A DNA stretch of 22,886 nucleotides from a virus: positions 1 through 22,886 of the IMG/VR virus record IMGVR_UViG_3300031658_000142; one strand, given 5' to 3'. The notes under the pieces were generated by a model. It searched no databases and was not told the origin of the DNA. It was given only the letters and a program-made list of their open reading frames with translations. Positions 20,852-22,886 of the stretch are shown piece after piece. The stretch's first letter is position 1, and each line of letters opens with the position of its first letter. The position numbers and the translations under genes were made by a program.

Positions 20852-21865
20852 ATGGCTATTGTAAGACTATCAGATGTTCAATTTGACGCAGACGTGTATA
20901 CAACTTATCTGCAAGAAGACCGCACAGATCGCAACGCGTTTATCGCGAGCGGTGTGGCGACAACTAACCCGCTTTTATCAAGCCGCGCTGCTGGGGAGGG
21001 AGATCTAACGACCATCCCGTACTGGAATGATCTTAATTCCGACAACGAGAATATCAGCTCGGACGATCCAGCAGAAAAAGCCGTACCCGAGAAAATTAAT
21101 ACTGGAAAAATGCAGGCACGACGAATTCACATTAACAACGCTTGGCAAACCGCCAACTTAGTTAGTGCTGTTATGGGTTCTGAGGATCCAATGCGGCAGA
21201 TACAGTCTCGCACATCAGCGTATTGGGATCAGCGTTTTGCGGCACGAGTTCAGGGCGTTACCTTGGCGATGTACTTGGATAATATTGCGAACGGCTCTAG
21301 CGATATGCTTTTTGATGTATCTGTTGAGAGCACGGGATCAGCAAGCGCAGCGAATCGCTTCTCTTTCGAGGGCTTTGTAGATGCGCTGGCAACAATGGGC
21401 GAGAATGACGAAGCTCTGGCTTTGATTGGCGTGCATCCCAAAACGTTAGCGCAGATGAGAAAGCAGAAATCGGTTGACGATATCCAGGACGCAGTCACAG
21501 GCATTCTAATACCATTCTACAACGGCAAGCGCGTTATTGTAGACAAGAAGCTGCCCGTGATTGCTGGCACTACGTCAGGCCTTCGCTATGTCTCTGTGCT
21601 TTACAAAATGGGGGCCATTGGATACGGCGAAGCGCTAGCAAATCGACCTGTCGGGGTTGAGTTCGATGAGCTAGCGGCTAACGGCGCAGGCATCGAAACA
21701 CTGGTTGAGCGCAAGCAAATGATTATCCACCCAGAGGGCTACTCATGGAACGAAACCACTGTATCTGATGGTTCGCCCACGGTTGCAGAGTTCTCTCTAG
21801 CGGCTAACTGGACGCGCAAAATGCAGCGTGAAAACGTCGGTATGGCTTTCTTTGTTCACAACTAA
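20852..21865 (+). CDS. Major capsid protein
   Basis: This 337-residue protein starts six bases after the scaffold gene with an AAAGGA ribosome binding site. It matches the phage coat protein family with HK97-like fold: IPYWNDLNSDNENISSDDPA (about 55-74), a QSRTSAYWDQRFAARVQGV spine helix (about 118-136), ALIGVHPKTLAQMRKQKSVD (about 190-209) and IPFYNGKRVIVDKKLPVIAG (about 220-239). No N-terminal cleaved delta domain is evident, so the separate scaffold should do that job. A strong terminator follows, which fits very high expression. The frame is complete. Confidence 0.92.
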   Translation: MAIVRLSDVQFDADVYTTYLQEDRTDRNAFIASGVATTNPLLSSRAAGEGDLTTIPYWNDLNSDNENISSDDPAEKAVPEKINTGKMQARRIHINNAWQTANLVSAVMGSEDPMRQIQSRTSAYWDQRFAARVQGVTLAMYLDNIANGSSDMLFDVSVESTGSASAANRFSFEGFVDALATMGENDEALALIGVHPKTLAQMRKQKSVDDIQDAVTGILIPFYNGKRVIVDKKLPVIAGTTSGLRYVSVLYKMGAIGYGEALANRPVGVEFDELAANGAGIETLVERKQMIIHPEGYSWNETTVSDGSPTVAEFSLAANWTRKMQRENVGMAFFVHN

Positions 21866-21876
21866 ACGCAAGTAAC

Positions 21877-21901
21877 AAAAAGGGGCATTTAGCCCCTTTT
21901 T
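21877..21901 (+). terminator. Strong rho-independent terminator after the capsid gene
   Basis: GGGGC (21882-21886) pairs with GCCCC (21892-21896) around an ATTTA loop. It is flanked by five A before and five T after, so it can work in both directions. It closes the scaffold-capsid transcription unit 11 bases after the capsid stop codon. Confidence 0.85.
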
Positions 21902-21919
21902 AGCATCGGGATTAAGAAA

Positions 21920-22045
21920 ATGATCGAAAAAACAAACAAAGACGGACATACGGCTGGCGCTATATTAACGCAAGAAGAACAAAAGCAATTCTCCCTAAAG
22001 AAAGCCAAAGAGCAGCGTGAAGCGGCGAATAAATCCACTAAATAA
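21920..22045 (+). CDS. 41-residue charged hypothetical protein
   Basis: The frame opens at an ATG at 21920 with GGGA 9 bases upstream and ends at 22045. The product is highly charged, with a single predicted helix (LTQEEQKQFSLKKAKEQREA at residues 16-35). It could be a small assembly or decoration-related protein, but I do not recognise a family. Support comes from the ribosome binding site, the position between capsid terminator and next gene, and a complete lack of stops; the short length leaves doubt. Confidence 0.45.
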   Translation: MIEKTNKDGHTAGAILTQEEQKQFSLKKAKEQREAANKSTK

Positions 22046-22063
22046 TCACACCAGAGGCTTGTC

Positions 22064-22886
22064 ATGGCTTTAAAAAATAGGCTGCGCAGGCCTCGAAACC
22101 TCATCGAACGCAAACAGCTAGCATCTAGAGACTTTCTAAGACGACAGCAAAAAGCGGCGCGTCTTAGAAATGCTATATCAGAGATCATACGCAACCTCAC
22201 ACGTCTAACAGCAGGGGTACAACAGTACTTCAAAGTACCGACTCGAACAGCTACTGGTGACTTTGAGTTTGAGCAGGGAGTTTACATAAGCGAAGAAGCT
22301 GCTTCACATAACATGGTGGCGGGTTATTCCATAAGTTCCTCTAACTATATTTCTTTTAGAAACACATCATCAAAAACAGTAAGAATTGTTATTGCAGGCA
22401 CTACACTCGAATCATCCTCTAACAAATTTACAGTAAATAAGTTTTATACAATGTCAGTTAGCAGAGTTTCTAATGTAGTTACAGTTAAGCTTAATGGCAT
22501 TGTTATACTAACAGGAACAGCAGCAGGTGATTTTTTCATAAATAGGTTGGGCCATTATTCATCAGGTCTATTTGTTTCAGGCTACCTTGCCAACGTTCAC
22601 TTCAAATCAGGATGGGACGATAACCCACTGTATCGCATAGATGAAACATGGGCTAACGGTAGCACTGTGCTACATAATGCTAACGCTACGATTGGGAGTG
22701 ACATAACTAACATAGACGCATTAAATACTACTGCGATTGGTGAACCTTTAACTTCTACGTACACTGTAGTAAGTACTGGGCAGTTAGTTGTTGGTAATCA
22801 GTACGTTATACATGCTACTGTTTCAAATTATCAGGGTAGCAGCACATTAGGGTTTTTAAACGACAACGGCGTTAGCGCGGCAGCGA
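22064..22886 (+). CDS. LamG/concanavalin-like putative virion protein (partial, runs off the window)
   Basis: The frame opens at an ATG at 22064 with AGAGG upstream and stays open for 274 codons to the end of the window. The first ~55 residues are strongly basic (MALKNRLRRPRNLIERKQLA at the start) and helical. From about residue 55 the chain is beta-rich with a LamG/ConA-like pattern: alternating strands VRIVIAGTTLESSSN, YTMSVSRVSNVVTVKLNG and GYLANVHFKSGWDDNPLYRI, the last being the usual closing strand of such lectin-type domains. The final part has a TSTYTVVSTGQLVVGNQYVI strand pair. Sugar-binding or surface decoration of the virion is plausible. Its place right after the capsid gene, where head-tail connectors are expected, is unusual. 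The C-terminus is not visible. Confidence 0.6.
   Translation, partial: MALKNRLRRPRNLIERKQLASRDFLRRQQKAARLRNAISEIIRNLTRLTAGVQQYFKVPTRTATGDFEFEQGVYISEEAASHNMVAGYSISSSNYISFRNTSSKTVRIVIAGTTLESSSNKFTVNKFYTMSVSRVSNVVTVKLNGIVILTGTAAGDFFINRLGHYSSGLFVSGYLANVHFKSGWDDNPLYRIDETWANGSTVLHNANATIGSDITNIDALNTTAIGEPLTSTYTVVSTGQLVVGNQYVIHATVSNYQGSSTLGFLNDNGVSAAA

Noticed and set aside
21889-22233. Minus-strand open frame of 114 codons opposite the region after the capsid gene
   Set aside because: It overlaps the capsid terminator and the two plus-strand frames that have ribosome binding sites; its Cys/Arg-rich sequence has the look of an antisense shadow.
1-22886. tRNA genes, CRISPR arrays, insertion sequences, integrase or att sites
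   Set aside because: I looked for cloverleaf arms, regular repeat-spacer spacing, transposase motifs and tyrosine or serine recombinase motifs and saw none in this window.

Overview
The window is part of a temperate tailed-phage (Caudoviricetes) genome, either a free phage or a prophage. It is moderately AT-rich and carries about 38 densely packed genes, most joined by ATGA, TAATG or GTGA stop/start overlaps. The lambda-like early layout (S24-family CI repressor, YdaS/Cro-like protein, O-like and DnaB replication genes, SSB with a Gln-rich linker) points to a Gram-negative host, most likely a gammaproteobacterium. The host genus cannot be read from the sequence. No integrase, attachment site, tRNA or CRISPR array is visible; an integrase could lie left of base 1.

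Layout. (1) 1-600: a leftward operon of three small overlapping unknown genes driven by a pL-like promoter. (2) 600-1760: the immunity switch, with cI leftward and cro rightward. Copies of one operator (TTAGC-N5-GCTAA type) lie over pL, pR and pRM, and the cI mRNA is predicted to be leaderless. (3) 1780-9415: the rightward early operon. It holds a small helical protein, an O-like replication protein, a DnaB helicase, a PP-loop (PAPS-reductase-like) protein, a DUF1364 protein, a four-repeat protein, a MazG-like pyrophosphohydrolase, several micro-proteins including a zinc ribbon with a TTG start, and SSB. (4) 9416-9608: an early/late control region with a near-consensus promoter overlapping a terminator hairpin. 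(5) 9609-10683: a lysis-type cassette with a YkuD-like putative lysin, a small holin-like protein and a small lipoprotein. (6) 10726-15290: virion (tail or receptor-binding) genes placed before the terminase. (7) 15297-21901: packaging and head genes in the order TerS, TerL, MuF-like minor head protein, two small unknown ORFs, DUF4055-type portal, scaffold and major capsid protein. (8) 21920-22886: a micro-ORF and the start of a LamG/ConA-like putative virion protein cut by the window end.

How it works together. CI would repress pL and pR through the shared operators. After induction, early transcription would give replication and nucleotide-metabolism functions. Late genes appear to be served by at least three sigma70-like promoters, at 9434, 18652 and 20095. 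Two of these overlap terminator-like hairpins, so that transcripts starting there lose the 5' arm of the hairpin. At the portal gene the same hairpin also holds the ribosome binding site. Scaffold and capsid form a self-contained unit with its own promoter and a strong terminator. These regulatory readings are inferred from motifs and spacing only.
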